Source of the DNA: Nostoc sp. UHCC 0926
GTDB lineage: Bacteria; Cyanobacteriota; Cyanobacteriia; Cyanobacteriales; Nostocaceae
DNA: 64,000 nucleotides
NCBI RefSeq assembly: GCF_028623165.1
Contig: NZ_CP117768.1
Span: 3,906,001 to 3,970,000, forward strand
Direction: 5' to 3'
Part shown: positions 47,115 to 57,575 of the stretch, piece after piece
How positions within the stretch are numbered: the stretch's first letter is position 1
Layout of the letters: each line of letters begins with the position of its first letter
Notes under the pieces: model-generated
What the model was told of the DNA's origin: nothing
Databases searched by the model: none
Seen by the model: only the letters and a program-made list of their open reading frames with translations
Position numbers and translations under genes: made by a program

Positions 47115-48728
47115 TTATTTATCACATTCCAGCAACTCTTGATAATATTGCTCTGGTGTACTCGGTAAATAAGTTGTCATTTGCAAAGTTTGTTCCCTCA
47201 ACTTGAAACCTTGGGTAATGTTAATCTGGCTGAGGAAATCGATATCGTGGGAAATTACCCAAAGCGCTCCTTGGTAATCATTGATACCTAATACCATTTG
47301 TTCAACAGTTTCAATATCCAGGTTATTAGTTGGCTCATCAAGAATCAGTAGATCGATTTCTGAGATACTGATCATAGCGATCGCTAATCTTGCCAATTCA
47401 CCTCCACTCAGTACAGAGGCGCTTTTGTGAACGTCATCATATTTAAACAGAAAGTGTCCTAGTTGTTGACGCAAAAGCTGATAGCTGAGATAAGGATTAG
47501 TAGCTTGCATATTTTCCAGAATTGTGTTTTGGCGATTTACCAATTCGTAGGTTTGATCGAGATATACAGCTTTCATTGCTGGTGTGAGCAAAATCTCACC
47601 TGATTCTAAAACCGCTGTTTGGTTTTCCACCCCCAAAATTGCTTTGACCAGACTCGATTTACCAGAACCGTTTGCGCCGATAATGGCTATGCGATCGCCA
47701 GAGGACACATGCAGCTGAATATTTTGAATCAATAGACGTTCTGATACCCTAAGATTTGCACCCTGGATATTAATTAGATTTCTGCGCTTTTGATTTTTTT
47801 CTTCTAGCTGAATACTCGTTACTTTCGTAGTTTTGACCTTCGTCTCTGCAACCTTTTGATTAGCCTTTGCTACTGCTGCTTCATGTTTCTTTTTTGCAGT
47901 TCCGGTAGACACCTCAGCTTTGGTTTTAATCAGTCCCGCTGCTGTTCTATCAATACTACCATTCAGAAACTTGGCGCGACCGTTGCGACTAGATTGGGCT
48001 GCGCGTTGCTGTTCTTGCATAGCTGTGGCTTGGGTTCGCTTGAGTTCCTTTCTGGCGGCTTCGTGCGATCGCAATGCTACCTCTAACTCGATTTCCTTTT
48101 GTTCTCGATAGTACGAGAAATTACCGCCATATATTTTCACGCCAGCAGGTGTAAGTTCCCAGGTAAACTCTGTCACTTGGTCGAGGAAAAAAGGCTTATG
48201 CGAGACAATTACAAAAGCGCCTGTAAAATCTTGAAGAAACTGCTTTAAGTTTTCTAACGCTTGCAAATCCATGTGATTGCTTGGCTCATCAAGTAGCAGC
48301 AGCTTTGGATCTTGAGCTAAACCGATTGCCAAAAAAAGTTTTGTTAGTTCTCCACCACTCAAGTTAGCAATTGATAGAGATAAGTCAAGATTTGTACTAA
48401 ATTTTGTTTGCAAAACTTCCTCAATTTTCCACCATTCATCAGAGATATAACTTAAAAATTTAAGTACTGAATCTGCTGTACTTTCTTGTTTTATAGTGCT
48501 GATTTGTGGCAAATAAAAGACAACATCATTACGCCAAATCGAACCTGCGCTGGGGTCTATTTGACCTGCAATTATCTTTAATAAGGTTGATTTTCCTGCC
48601 CCGTTCCGACCGATTAAAGCGATGCGATCGCCTGCTTCGATATTCACATGAACCCCTTGAAACAAAGTTCTATCTACGCTGAGGTCATAGGCTAAATTAT
48701 CAGCTAACAATATTGATTTTTTCGGCAT
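47115..48728 (-). CDS. ABC-F family ATPase
   Basis: A 537-residue tandem ATPase with no membrane domain. The first cassette has GRNGAGKST, LSGGELTK and LLLLDEPSNHMD; the second has GANGSGKSS, LSGGELAR and LLILDEPTNNLD. A long, Lys/Ala-rich helical linker joins them, as in ABC-F translation factors that act at the ribosomal E site. Some members protect ribosomes from antibiotics, others serve normal translation; which applies is not clear. ATG at 48728 is preferred over a TTG three codons earlier because GAGG lies at the right distance. Confidence 0.85.
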   Translation of the reverse strand: MPKKSILLADNLAYDLSVDRTLFQGVHVNIEAGDRIALIGRNGAGKSTLLKIIAGQIDPSAGSIWRNDVVFYLPQISTIKQESTADSVLKFLSYISDEWWKIEEVLQTKFSTNLDLSLSIANLSGGELTKLFLAIGLAQDPKLLLLDEPSNHMDLQALENLKQFLQDFTGAFVIVSHKPFFLDQVTEFTWELTPAGVKIYGGNFSYYREQKEIELEVALRSHEAARKELKRTQATAMQEQQRAAQSSRNGRAKFLNGSIDRTAAGLIKTKAEVSTGTAKKKHEAAVAKANQKVAETKVKTTKVTSIQLEEKNQKRRNLINIQGANLRVSERLLIQNIQLHVSSGDRIAIIGANGSGKSSLVKAILGVENQTAVLESGEILLTPAMKAVYLDQTYELVNRQNTILENMQATNPYLSYQLLRQQLGHFLFKYDDVHKSASVLSGGELARLAIAMISISEIDLLILDEPTNNLDIETVEQMVLGINDYQGALWVISHDIDFLSQINITQGFKLREQTLQMTTYLPSTPEQYYQELLECDK

Positions 48729-49145
48729 TCTTCTCAAACCTCAATTCGCAAATTTCCACCCGCATGTTTCCAACAATTACGGGTAGATTAGACACAAAAG
48801 AAACTCAGCCACAGATAGTTAGGAAGCGGTTTAATGTAGATAGGAGTGATGACAATATATTTAGTGCATGACTTGTGAAGTAACCCTGTCAAACTAGTTG
48901 CGTTTATTCTTTGTTGACATTTGTTGCTTGGGCGCAACAGGTGCTTGGTACTACTTCATTTCAGCTATTTCATTGGAGTTGTGAAGAGGTTTGATATTGA
49001 CTACAGTGTAGCACGAAGGTATTTCGGAAAGTGAGAATGCGATCGCCTGTTTTTGCCAAGCGTTAATGTAGCGCGGTAAGGGATAGCTATGCTGTCAGGC
49101 TGATCGCTAACTACGACAGTGGTAAAATAAATTAATAACTACTTG
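48729..49145. other. Divergent gap between ABC-F and Uma2 genes
   Basis: 417 bases with no gene and no strong repeat. Both promoters are expected here. Confidence 0.4.
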
Positions 49146-49820
49146 ATGCCCTATCCATTCATGACCATTGCTCAAGAATTAGATGATCAAGCAGACATTT
49201 CTCAAGATGTTATTTTTCCCCCTAGTGATTTATATAGTGATGAGCCTCCATTGGAAAGCGAACTGCATCTACGGCAAATAATCCTACTTTTCAAATGTCT
49301 GGAATGGCTGTGGCGAGACAGAAATGATTTCTATGCAGCTGGAAACCTGACTATCTACTACAGTCCGCGCCAACTTAAATCAGAACACTTCCGGGGGCCA
49401 GACTTTTTTGTAGTGCTGGGAACTGAACGCAAAACACGTAAAAGTTGGGTAGTCTGGGAAGAAGATGGTAAATATCCGAATGTAATTGTAGAAATTCTGT
49501 CTGACTCAACAGCAAATACAGACAAAAGTTTAAAAAAAGAAATTTATCAAGATACTTTCCGCACACTTGATTATTTTTGGTTTGACCCTTACACACTAGA
49601 ATTTGCAGGATTTCATTTAGTAGATGGAGAATATCAACCTCTACAAGCTTCTGAGCAAGGACATTTCTGGAGTCATCAGCTAGGCTTATATTTGGGAATT
49701 CATGAAGGTCTATTGCGGTTTTTTACATCAGTTGGGCAACTAGTACCGACACCTGAAGAAACAGCAGAACGTTTAGCAGCAAAACTGCGGGAGTTAAATA
49801 TCGACCCAGATACAATTTAG
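49146..49820 (+). CDS. Uma2-family (DUF820) putative endonuclease-like protein
   Basis: A 224-residue protein with the DUF820/Uma2 core. FRGPDFFVVLG and VIVEILSDSTANTD carry the Asp and Glu of the PD-(D/E)XK-like site, followed by DYFWFDPYTLEFAGF. These proteins are very abundant in cyanobacteria and are proposed nucleases, but their role is unsettled. The last 40 residues have an acidic AERLAAKLRELNIDP helix common in the family. The start ATG 49146 is one codon after a TTG. Confidence 0.8.
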   Translation: MPYPFMTIAQELDDQADISQDVIFPPSDLYSDEPPLESELHLRQIILLFKCLEWLWRDRNDFYAAGNLTIYYSPRQLKSEHFRGPDFFVVLGTERKTRKSWVVWEEDGKYPNVIVEILSDSTANTDKSLKKEIYQDTFRTLDYFWFDPYTLEFAGFHLVDGEYQPLQASEQGHFWSHQLGLYLGIHEGLLRFFTSVGQLVPTPEETAERLAAKLRELNIDPDTI

Positions 49821-49934
49821 ACTACTGCGAATGCCTACGGCACGTTAGGCAAAGCCATAGTTTGTCGTAGGCCTTATCTGTGAAAATAGAAATTATCTTG
49901 TTTTTTGGCACAAAGCACAAAGAAAATGGCACAT

Positions 49935-52631
49935 TTATTTGGGATAATGCTTGGCTAAAAATTCCTTAGCTTCTCTGTTATCTTTAATCACTCCATCCAA
50001 GGTAGCAGCAACTACATCATCTAATATTTGCCGATACTGGGGCCCTGGTTTATAATCAAGTTTTTTTAAATCATTGCCATTCAATAGTGGCTGCATATTT
50101 GCCCAAACAGTTAAATATTGCCAAATCTGATGTCTAAGCGATCGCGGACTTTGCAAAGCAATTAAAATCAGCATTGGTAAATCGTACTCTCGCAGCAACT
50201 GCACTACTTGACTGGGGCGTTGAAAAGTGGGTAATGATGTTATCACCTCAGTTTGCACTTGAGCTAAGTTCTTCAGCCTAGCAATGCTATCCTCTGGCAA
50301 TTGCAGATTTTTTGCTACTTTCCCTCGATATTGTGGTGCTAGGTGGGCGATTAACGTTTCTAAGCGCATTTCCCAATGGATAAGGGTTGGTTGCGGGTCA
50401 AATCGTTGCAAGCAGCGTTTTAGCAAACGTAATTGTCGTAAGAGTTCTGCGTCTAGGTTGAGGGTAGGATGGATACACTGCAACGCCCCTAAGTTATCGA
50501 GTAACTGTAAAGCCGATTTCCAGTAAGGGGCTTCTAGGATGTGTTTTAATTCTGTTTTCAGTCTAGTTTGTAGGGCTGGAGTTTTGCTATTCTCTTGAGC
50601 AGTGCGATCGTAAACGCCACTGTTGATGGCATAGCGGATAAACTCTTCAGTTTGCGGTTCTATCTGAAATCCGAAGCGCACGGCAAAGCGCACACCACGA
50701 TAAATGCGAGTGGGGTCTTCGATAAAGCTGTTGGCATGTAAAACCCGAATTTGCTTGGCTTCTAAATCCAGTAAACCGCCAAAGAAATCAAGTAATTCAC
50801 CTGAACGAGGGGTAGTGAGCCGCAAGGCGATCGCATTGATGGTAAAATCTCGACGATACAAGTCTTGACGAATAGAACTCGCCTCAACTTCTGGATTCGC
50901 TGCTGGGTAAGGATAAAATTCTGTCCTAGCCGTAGCAATATCTACCCATAGAGAATCTAATTCTGGGTCTTTGTGCCACAACAAAGCAGCAGTTTGAAAA
51001 GCCCCGTGGATTTCTAAGCGAGCCGCAGGATAAAGTTGTTGGAGTGCTTTTGCTAGTTCCACACCAGCACCAACATCTGCTGATTTATGAAAGCCATCAA
51101 CTACAAGGTCAATATCTTTAATCATCAAGCTGCCTGCTGCGTCAGCTAACAGCAAATCCCGCACCGCACCTCCGACAAGATAAAGATGCCAACCCCGTTT
51201 TTCTGCTTCTTGCGATGCTGTGGTGAGTAATTGCCATAACTGAGGAGCAAGTTTATTTTGCAATTGAGGGAGATTAATATTACTTTTCCCCCTCTTTGCC
51301 TTTCCCCCTCCTCCGTCTTCATCCCTTTGCTGATGTAATTCCCGCAAAACATCAGTACGAGTGACGATACCAACTAACTGCCCATTTTCCAATACTGGTA
51401 AGCGTCCGATATCGTAGGTTACCATCACTGACTCAATTTGTGGCAATGTCGTATCTGGTGTAATCGTTTTGAGATTCGTAGTCATGTAACCCTTGACTGG
51501 TGCATGACTAAATCCGTGATGCAAGGCGATATCGATATCCCGCCGCGAAATAATACCTACTAGTTGCCCTTGAGCATCGACTACAGATAAACCAGACTGT
51601 CCATAGCGTAATAAAATGCGCTGTGCTTCGGCAATTGTGGTTTCAGGCAGAATAGTGCGAACAGGAGAGGACATCAAATCTCTAGCGGTGGGGGGATGGG
51701 GAATTTGCGCTTTTACCCCGTCCAGGAGTTGTTTTAATATTGCCTGCGAATCAACCCCCCTTAGGTTTAGCGATGCGGCTTGTGAATGACCGCCGCCACC
51801 TAGAGGTTGGAATAATAGGTTAAGATTCGTTTTGGGAATTTGCGATCGCCCAATTACTGTTAAGCGGGAATCACTTTCACTCAAAGGATATTCATTGGCT
51901 AATAGTATGGCATCAATTTCGGTTAATTCCACGAGTTCTGAAGCCAAACTCGATAGCCCCGGCACAAAACCATCTGTTTTCAGAGTTACCCAAGCAACCG
52001 TATATCCATGTAGACGAAGATATTCTAAATTTTGCAGTGATTCAGTTAAAAGCTGCTGCAATTGCAAAGACAAGCCAGGGTCACGGTAGGTAGAAATTAC
52101 TGATAAACTGGCACCTTGTTGCATCAACCAAGCCAAAGCCAAGGCATCCCGTGGTGTGGACTGGTCAAAGGTCAAGGAGCCAGTGTCAACATGGATACCC
52201 AAAGCCATCACAGTTGCTTCGGTAGGAGTCAGGGAAATTTGCTGTTGTTGCAATAGCTCCACAATTAAAGTTGTGGTGGCTCCTACTGAGGAAATATGCG
52301 ATCGCCTGGCGGGAATATCAGATTCTTGTCCTAAGTGATGGTCATAAACTATAATCTCTGTTAAATGCGGTAAATCTAACCACTCAGCAGCTTTACCCAA
52401 GCGATCGCGCTGTTGCGTATCCACCACACTCAGAGAACGAATTTTTTCTGGATTCACCGAACGGCGTTCAATCAGCGGATATTCATCCCGATGCAATGCT
52501 AAAAAATCCCGTACAGTAGGGTCAGAACCGCCAGTCAGGACAATCTTACTTCCCGGTAGTAGCCGCGTTAACCCTACTGCTGCTCCTAGTGCGTCAAAAT
52601 CTGCTGTTGTGTGGCAAAGAATTAAATCCAT
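49935..52631 (-). CDS. DHH phosphoesterase-CBS-tRNA nucleotidyltransferase fusion
   Basis: An 898-residue fusion. The N-terminal DHH/DHHA1 domain (about 1-310) has [15 protein letters not shown] and YDHHLGQES. Two CBS domains follow (about 318-430). The C-terminal class II nucleotidyltransferase has [23 protein letters not shown] and [11 protein letters not shown]. It is a tRNA CCA-adding or poly(A) polymerase-like enzyme whose activity may be tuned by adenine nucleotides through CBS, and the DHH part could hydrolyse short nucleotides. A Gly/Lys-rich insert ([13 protein letters not shown], near 438-450) is encoded by a purine-rich tract resembling intergenic repeats. Confidence 0.87.
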   Translation of the reverse strand: MDLILCHTTADFDALGAAVGLTRLLPGSKIVLTGGSDPTVRDFLALHRDEYPLIERRSVNPEKIRSLSVVDTQQRDRLGKAAEWLDLPHLTEIIVYDHHLGQESDIPARRSHISSVGATTTLIVELLQQQQISLTPTEATVMALGIHVDTGSLTFDQSTPRDALALAWLMQQGASLSVISTYRDPGLSLQLQQLLTESLQNLEYLRLHGYTVAWVTLKTDGFVPGLSSLASELVELTEIDAILLANEYPLSESDSRLTVIGRSQIPKTNLNLLFQPLGGGGHSQAASLNLRGVDSQAILKQLLDGVKAQIPHPPTARDLMSSPVRTILPETTIAEAQRILLRYGQSGLSVVDAQGQLVGIISRRDIDIALHHGFSHAPVKGYMTTNLKTITPDTTLPQIESVMVTYDIGRLPVLENGQLVGIVTRTDVLRELHQQRDEDGGGGKAKRGKSNINLPQLQNKLAPQLWQLLTTASQEAEKRGWHLYLVGGAVRDLLLADAAGSLMIKDIDLVVDGFHKSADVGAGVELAKALQQLYPAARLEIHGAFQTAALLWHKDPELDSLWVDIATARTEFYPYPAANPEVEASSIRQDLYRRDFTINAIALRLTTPRSGELLDFFGGLLDLEAKQIRVLHANSFIEDPTRIYRGVRFAVRFGFQIEPQTEEFIRYAINSGVYDRTAQENSKTPALQTRLKTELKHILEAPYWKSALQLLDNLGALQCIHPTLNLDAELLRQLRLLKRCLQRFDPQPTLIHWEMRLETLIAHLAPQYRGKVAKNLQLPEDSIARLKNLAQVQTEVITSLPTFQRPSQVVQLLREYDLPMLILIALQSPRSLRHQIWQYLTVWANMQPLLNGNDLKKLDYKPGPQYRQILDDVVAATLDGVIKDNREAKEFLAKHYPK

Positions 52632-53194
52632 AGTTAAGAGTCATTAGTCATTGGTCATCGGTACTTATACAAAGAACAAACGACTAAAATGTTGCAATTT
52701 TTGGTAACTTAACAACAAGAAAAAAGTGTCAGTGTCGCCCTTTAGCTAAAATGAGCAGAAGCCTCACCCTTTACCCCTCAGAGTCAGCACCCTAATTGTG
52801 AAATATTCTGAAATAGATGATCAGGGCGTTGTATGATTTAATTGGTTACTCACGGCCACGGTCGTTGATACACCTCGCTTATTGCCCTCTGGGAAACCTA
52901 TGTCAAAGGTTGGACAACGGCAAACGAGTAGACTTCCTTTCAAACAATGCAAATTTACCATTGGTTGACACATCAGTGCAAAAGTCATAAGCAATTCATC
53001 CTGTGTCGTAAAATTTGTGGGCTACGAAAGGAAGAAAAAATCAAACTGTTGGCCGTGGGGCATCAAGGGGACATAAAACCAGAACTTCTGGAAATGTCCT
53101 ATGCAATAGCAGGAGTCATACTCGTTGCCTACACTGTACAGCTTACTGTTAGTGTAGGACATATCACTATTTCGCTGTATTGGGAGAAGCAAAA
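52632..53194. other. Upstream region of psbZ
   Basis: 563 bases. An 83-codon frame (52947-53198) overlaps psbZ's start and looks spurious. TCATTGG-type words lie near 52640. The psbZ promoter should be near 53090-53170, but it is not resolved. Confidence 0.4.
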
Positions 53195-53383
53195 ATGACC
53201 ATAATATTCCAATTTGCCTTGATAGGTTTAGTCCTGTTGTCTTTTGTCCTGGTTGTGGGCGTCCCCGTTGCTTACGCCACTCCCCAAAATTGGGTTGAAT
53301 CTAAAAAACTGCTCTGGCTTGGTTCTGGCGTCTGGATTGGTTTGGTATTTTTAGTTGGTTTGTTAAACTTTTTTGTTGTGTAG
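53195..53383 (+). CDS. psbZ: Photosystem II protein PsbZ (Ycf9)
   Basis: A 62-residue protein with two transmembrane helices (about 4-24 and 40-60) and the family loop [17 protein letters not shown]. PsbZ is a peripheral core subunit that stabilises photosystem II antenna and dimer contacts in the thylakoid. The ATG at 53195 was chosen because GGGAGAAG lies at 53182-53189, and the mature family starts with MTIIFQ. ribH follows on the same strand after 199 bases. Confidence 0.95.
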   Translation: MTIIFQFALIGLVLLSFVLVVGVPVAYATPQNWVESKKLLWLGSGVWIGLVFLVGLLNFFVV

Positions 53384-53582
53384 GCGACGGCTTCACTCTG
53401 GCGCAGGCACATAATATAAGAACTAGAGGGGCAGAAAAGCCAAGGTCAAAGATTAAAGGAAAAAAGGAGAGATTTTTCGATTTTTCCTGTTTCCTTTCTT
53501 TTGACCATGCTTTCCTGCTCCTCTACATTTAAATAAGAAATGTATATTGACCGGAAAAAGTATAGTTGATTAAGAGGCAGTC

Positions 53583-54161
53583 ATGGCAGTTTTCGAGGGA
53601 ACTTTTACTCAAACGGAGCCTTTGCGGTTTGCAGTGGTGATTGGTCGATTCAATGACCTTGTTACCGGAAAGCTGCTAGAGGGATGTCAAGATTGCTTGA
53701 AACGCCACGGTGTAGACCCTAACCCCCACGGGAGTCAGGTGGACTATGTTTGGGTACCAGGAAGTTTTGAGGTACCTTTAGTAGCTCGCCAACTAGCACT
53801 TTCCCATCGTTATGATGCTGTAATTTGTTTAGGTGCAGTCATTCGAGGGCAAACACCCCATTTTGATTACGTATCCTCAGAAGTTTCTAAAGGTATTGCT
53901 GCCGCTAGTTTTCAAACTGGGGTGCCAGTAATTTTTGGCATTTTGACAGTAGACACTATGCAGCAAGCCTTAGAACGGGCAGGGATAAAAGGTAATCATG
54001 GCTGGGATTATGCCCTGAATGCCTTAGAAATGGCAAGCCTGATGCGGCAACTGCGTTCTAATCTGGCAGAGCCATATTCTCGTAATAGCCAGTCTTTGCC
54101 GGCCTCTTTTCAAAGTGCCAGTGTCGGCAATTTAACTGTGGAGTCAGAAGAACTGGGCTAA
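53583..54161 (+). CDS. ribH: 6,7-dimethyl-8-ribityllumazine synthase
   Basis: A 192-residue enzyme of riboflavin synthesis. It condenses 3,4-dihydroxy-2-butanone 4-phosphate with 5-amino-6-ribitylaminouracil to lumazine. Family motifs: [39 protein letters not shown] with the catalytic His, and [17 protein letters not shown]. The C-terminal 30 residues (from about 163, Ser/Asn/Gln-rich) extend past the usual 155-160 residue core. AAGAGG lies six bases before the ATG. Confidence 0.95.
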   Translation: MAVFEGTFTQTEPLRFAVVIGRFNDLVTGKLLEGCQDCLKRHGVDPNPHGSQVDYVWVPGSFEVPLVARQLALSHRYDAVICLGAVIRGQTPHFDYVSSEVSKGIAAASFQTGVPVIFGILTVDTMQQALERAGIKGNHGWDYALNALEMASLMRQLRSNLAEPYSRNSQSLPASFQSASVGNLTVESEELG

Positions 54162-54743
54162 TTGACTACGAATTTTAGATTTTAGATTTTAGATTTTAGA
54201 TTAAAAAACCAAGAATTACTTCGGTTCATGCCCCGCCCCTGGTGGGCGGAATAAATTCAATAATCTAAAATCTAAAATCTTCAAGCCCCGTACCCAAGAG
54301 GCACGGGGTTAATCCAAAATCCAAAATCCAAAATCCAAAATTGTTTGACGCTCTCAGGTATAAAGACAGGCTCGATTCTCCAAGCCAAGCAGGAAAGGGA
54401 TAGTCAAATATCCCTCTAGACGCTCAAAACAACTATTAGGACGAGAAATATGTAATTACTTGCTCTTTTTGTGTTAAGCCTCAATGTGCGTACTAAGTAG
54501 CCGACATTTCTCCGCACTAGGATGCTTCCAAACGTAGATAGTTATTCTTAAACTGACTGCGACTAAAAGAGCAGGTGGCGTTCGCACGAGTCGTTTTCCT
54601 CTCAGCACTATTAAGTGAGTTTCTCAATTACTGCCTAATCGGATGAGTGCTGAGTTATGAGTTAAAAAACTCGGCGCTCAAAACTAAATTAAGGGGTTGA
54701 CAATTAGGGATAAATCTGAGAGACTAATATTTGGTTATTGATT
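54162..54743. other. Repeat-rich gap between ribH and tRNA-Gly
   Basis: Heptanucleotide tandem repeats (TTTTAGA words at 54173-54203, TCCAAAA words at 54312-54343) flank a terminator-like hairpin (54284-54310). CTCAGCACT (54601-54609) and AGTGCTGAG (54646-54654) are a perfect inverted pair. No gene is seen, though the stretch 54350-54600 is of higher complexity and could hold an unrecognised RNA. Confidence 0.5.
54284..54310 (+). terminator. Likely ribH terminator hairpin
   Basis: AGCCCCGT and ACGGGGTT pair around a short loop containing a CC/GG extension, about 120 bases after the ribH stop. No long T run follows, so efficiency is uncertain. Confidence 0.45.
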
Positions 54744-54815
54744 GCGGGTATAGCTCAGTGGTAGAGCGTCACCTTGCCAAGGTGAATGTCGCGCGTTCGA
54801 ATCGCGTTACCCGCT
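54744..54815 (+). tRNA. tRNA-Gly (anticodon GCC)
   Basis: A 72-base cloverleaf. The acceptor stem is GCGGGTA with TACCCGC, the D arm GCTC/GAGC, the anticodon stem TCACC/GGTGA around TTGCCAA with anticodon GCC at 54776-54778, and the T arm GCGCG-TTCGAAT-CGCGT. The discriminator is T. CCA is not encoded. It reads GGC and GGT codons. Confidence 0.96.
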
Positions 54816-55797
54816 TCCAATTAAAACCTCTTGGAGTTAAAAATTTCAAGAGGTTTCGTATTTTTAGGGTGCGTTGAAGTTTTCGTCAATTCGCGCTGCA
54901 CCTCTGTGAAATGATTCCAATGTGGACAGATTGAACAAAGAAATCGTCTACTGTCCCAATTTGAATATCGTCCACTCAAATCATTCCTAAGAAATATAAA
55001 ACCCAGCTTTAGACTAATCTAGATATGCATTAGCTTGGATACAATCTTTATAGGTGTAATCAATTTAGTTTCTGTAAGTAAGTCAGTGAGAATAACTCAA
55101 ACTATATTAACTACTGTAAAAAAGAGTGAAATTAGTTTTTAGTCAGGGCTTTAGCCCTCAAAGTAGAGCTAAAGCCCTGACTACAAATCTTTGATTATTT
55201 ACGCCGACTTACTTAGGGTGTATTACACTGGACTAAAGGTGGCTGGTTAAATAATAGTGTTGTCAAGTGCAAAGGGTCTTTTAGCAGTGAAGTTAGCCAC
55301 AATGTATTTGGGCAAAGAGTTACACAGACGCTCTGGATGTTTTGGCAATTCCCGCTCTTGAAACGCTTGTGAACTAATCCCGATCTAACCTTGATAACTG
55401 GATAGTAATATATAGTGACCCAAAGGAAAATCTAGGGTTTATTGGTGTCTGTTGTTTATGAACGTAGCCTTCCCAAACGATTTATTTTAGGAAGTGCTCA
55501 CCACGTAGGCTTAAAATTGTACCAGGTGTGTCAGCACAATAAATCCAAAAACGCAACCATATTACCTTGAAAGCAATAAATGAAGAGAAGGAAATTTTTA
55601 AATAAGATTGCCAGTTCGGGGAAAGACTACAAACAGAAAACCCCCTACTGATATGGCAATTAGAATATTTAGAGTCTGCTGCATCTACTGTTTGCATCGC
55701 CTGTCTATCTTCATAAAGAGAAAAGCCTCTAAGGCATTTATTAAGGGATCATATTCTCGCCGTTTGTGTAAAACACGCTCAAGTTATTAGAACGCTT
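54816..55797. other. 1-kb gene-free stretch after tRNA-Gly
   Basis: Only one strong structure is seen, the 15-bp inverted repeat at 55140-55183. Short frames here look non-coding. A short CCTCTTG/CAAGAGG hairpin right after the tRNA (about 54828-54854) could terminate it. Confidence 0.45.
55140..55183. repeat. Perfect 15-bp inverted repeat
   Basis: TAGTCAGGGCTTTAG (55140-55154) and CTAAAGCCCTGACTA (55169-55183) are exact inverse copies around 14 bases. It has the same style as other dispersed palindromes in the window. Confidence 0.75.
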
Positions 55798-56205
55798 GTG
55801 CAATCTCAAAAACCCGAAAAAATAGACTTCAATACCGAATACCCCTGTCCCTGTCGTCGCCGGGGTCAGTTAATTCCGATTACGCTGACAGAAGCATTTG
55901 GTTGCGATCGCTGTCAGCAAATCTTTGTAGTAGAAGATAATGGTCATGTGCTAGAACAGCTTTCTACCACCTATCCCTACAAGCGGGCTTGGCGTTGGAT
56001 GGGAAATAGTTGGCATGTTGTTCATCCCCGCTTGGGAGAAAGCTATCTGCCTATAGCACTTGGCATTATTTTCGTGCTAGTGATTATATGGCTGCCATTA
56101 GCACTGCGATTAGCAAATGGTTCCAGCATTATTGCTTGGGCAATGGTGGCGGTGCTATTGGCTATTCTGCCAGCACTAATGGTCTGGCTTACCTACAGAC
56201 GTTAA
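55798..56205 (+). CDS. Membrane protein with N-terminal zinc-ribbon motif
   Basis: A 135-residue protein. Cysteines in CPCRRRG and CDRC (residues about 17-39) look like a zinc ribbon. A basic region (YKRAWRWMGNSW) follows, and then two hydrophobic helices (about 85-105 and 111-131) with a short loop. The function is unknown. It starts with GTG. Its stop lies four bases before the ATG of the proA-like gene, so the two are certainly close and likely co-transcribed. Confidence 0.7.
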   Translation: MQSQKPEKIDFNTEYPCPCRRRGQLIPITLTEAFGCDRCQQIFVVEDNGHVLEQLSTTYPYKRAWRWMGNSWHVVHPRLGESYLPIALGIIFVLVIIWLPLALRLANGSSIIAWAMVAVLLAILPALMVWLTYRR

Positions 56206-56209
56206 CTCA

Positions 56210-57475
56210 ATGACTGTTGAAGTTTTGGATGATCACCCCGAACCGATTACTAGTGCCCAACGAGCCTATCAAGCTTCCCTAAAGTTGGGGATCACAAAGG
56301 GAGCAGACCGGAGTCGTGCAGTACTGGCGATGGCACAAGCCCTTGAGCGCTCATTTGACGACATTCTAGAAGCCAACACCTTGGATTTAGAAGCCAGTCG
56401 GGAAATGGCAGTGCCAGAGTTGATATTGGACTGGCTGAAGCTGACTCCCACAAGGCTAGAGATGACAGTGGACATTTTACAACGGTTGGGGGAATTATCA
56501 GATCCGCTGCGGCGCGTCAGAACTGCTGATTATCAACTGGAAGATTCCCAGAGTTACACCCAGTTAATGCCCTTGGGAGTGATTGGATTTATTTATGAGG
56601 CATTCCCAGATTTAGGGGCGATCGCAGCGGGTTTTTGTATCAAAACTGGCAATTGTCTAATTCTCAAAGGCAGTACTGAAGCTAGCCATTCCAACGCGGT
56701 GATCGCTGAGGTACTGCAAAATGCGATCGCCCAAGTTGGTCTACCTCCGGGCTGTCTAGAACTGATCACAGCAGAACATGGTGCTTCGATTCGGGATTTA
56801 GTTACCCAAGATCAGTACCTGAATTTAGTGATTCCCTACGGACGTTCCGGCTTGATACAGCAGGTAGTAAGACAGTCAACTTGCCCAGTCTTAAAATCAG
56901 CGATGGGTAATTGTTACCTCTACTGGTCACTCAATAGCAACTTAGAAATGGTGCGTTGGATGATTCTTGATAGCCATCAAAGCGAACCAGACCAAGTTAA
57001 TGCCATTGAAAAGGTACTAATTCATCGCCAAGCTTTGCGGTCTTCAATAGCCGTTCTGTGGAACAGTTTGAAGGAAAAAGGCTTTGAAATTAAAGGAGAT
57101 GCAGAACTAGTAGAAGCCTTTCCCCAGTTGCAGCTGGCCAAAGAAGGCGAATGGGGAAACCCTTATTTAACTAGGACAGTAGCTTTTAAACTGGTGGATA
57201 GCTTAGAGCCTGCGATCGCCTGGATTAATGAATACAGCAGTGGTCATGCCGACTGCATCGTTACTGAATCCTACCAGGAAAGTCGGCAGTTTGCTTTAGG
57301 AGTTAACAGTGCCTCTACCTATATCAACACTTCGCCGCGTTTTTCCCGCAACCCCTCGCGGGGAGATTCAGTATTTCTCGGCATGTCTAACCAAAAAGGT
57401 CATCGTCGGGGATTTATCAGCCTGGAAACCTTGACCACTGTCAAGCACATTGTTCAGGGAAATGGCAGGTTTTAA
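56210..57475 (+). CDS. proA: Gamma-glutamyl phosphate reductase-like protein lacking the catalytic cysteine
   Basis: A 421-residue member of the ProA/aldehyde dehydrogenase family, with PLGVIGFIYEAFPD, LKGSTEASHSN and a C-terminal SNQKGHRRGFISLETLTTVKHIVQG. ProA reduces gamma-glutamyl phosphate to the semialdehyde for proline synthesis, using a thiohemiacetal cysteine. In the ProA motif Pro-x-x-Cys-Asn-Ala, this protein reads EPDQVNAIEKVLIH, so the cysteine position is Val263. That position is conserved in E. coli and Bacillus ProA as I remember them. It may be a divergent paralogue with another role, or inactive. The start is ATG. Confidence 0.8.
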   Translation: MTVEVLDDHPEPITSAQRAYQASLKLGITKGADRSRAVLAMAQALERSFDDILEANTLDLEASREMAVPELILDWLKLTPTRLEMTVDILQRLGELSDPLRRVRTADYQLEDSQSYTQLMPLGVIGFIYEAFPDLGAIAAGFCIKTGNCLILKGSTEASHSNAVIAEVLQNAIAQVGLPPGCLELITAEHGASIRDLVTQDQYLNLVIPYGRSGLIQQVVRQSTCPVLKSAMGNCYLYWSLNSNLEMVRWMILDSHQSEPDQVNAIEKVLIHRQALRSSIAVLWNSLKEKGFEIKGDAELVEAFPQLQLAKEGEWGNPYLTRTVAFKLVDSLEPAIAWINEYSSGHADCIVTESYQESRQFALGVNSASTYINTSPRFSRNPSRGDSVFLGMSNQKGHRRGFISLETLTTVKHIVQGNGRF

Positions 57476-57575
57476 ATAATTCGTAATTTATACAGTAAGT
57501 AGAATTCCGAATTCAGAAGTAAAACAGGCTTTATGGCTGGCTTTGAGACTTCGGTTGTGTACTTTACTAAGTTGA

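Noticed and set aside
52947..53198. 83-codon plus frame overlapping the psbZ start
   Set aside because: PsbZ with a good ribosome site explains the end; the upstream part lacks any pattern.
54350..54600. Possible stable RNA (6S, SRP or RNase P) between ribH and tRNA-Gly
   Set aside because: The sequence is of good complexity, but I could not find the conserved core of any known RNA. A covariance-model search would decide.
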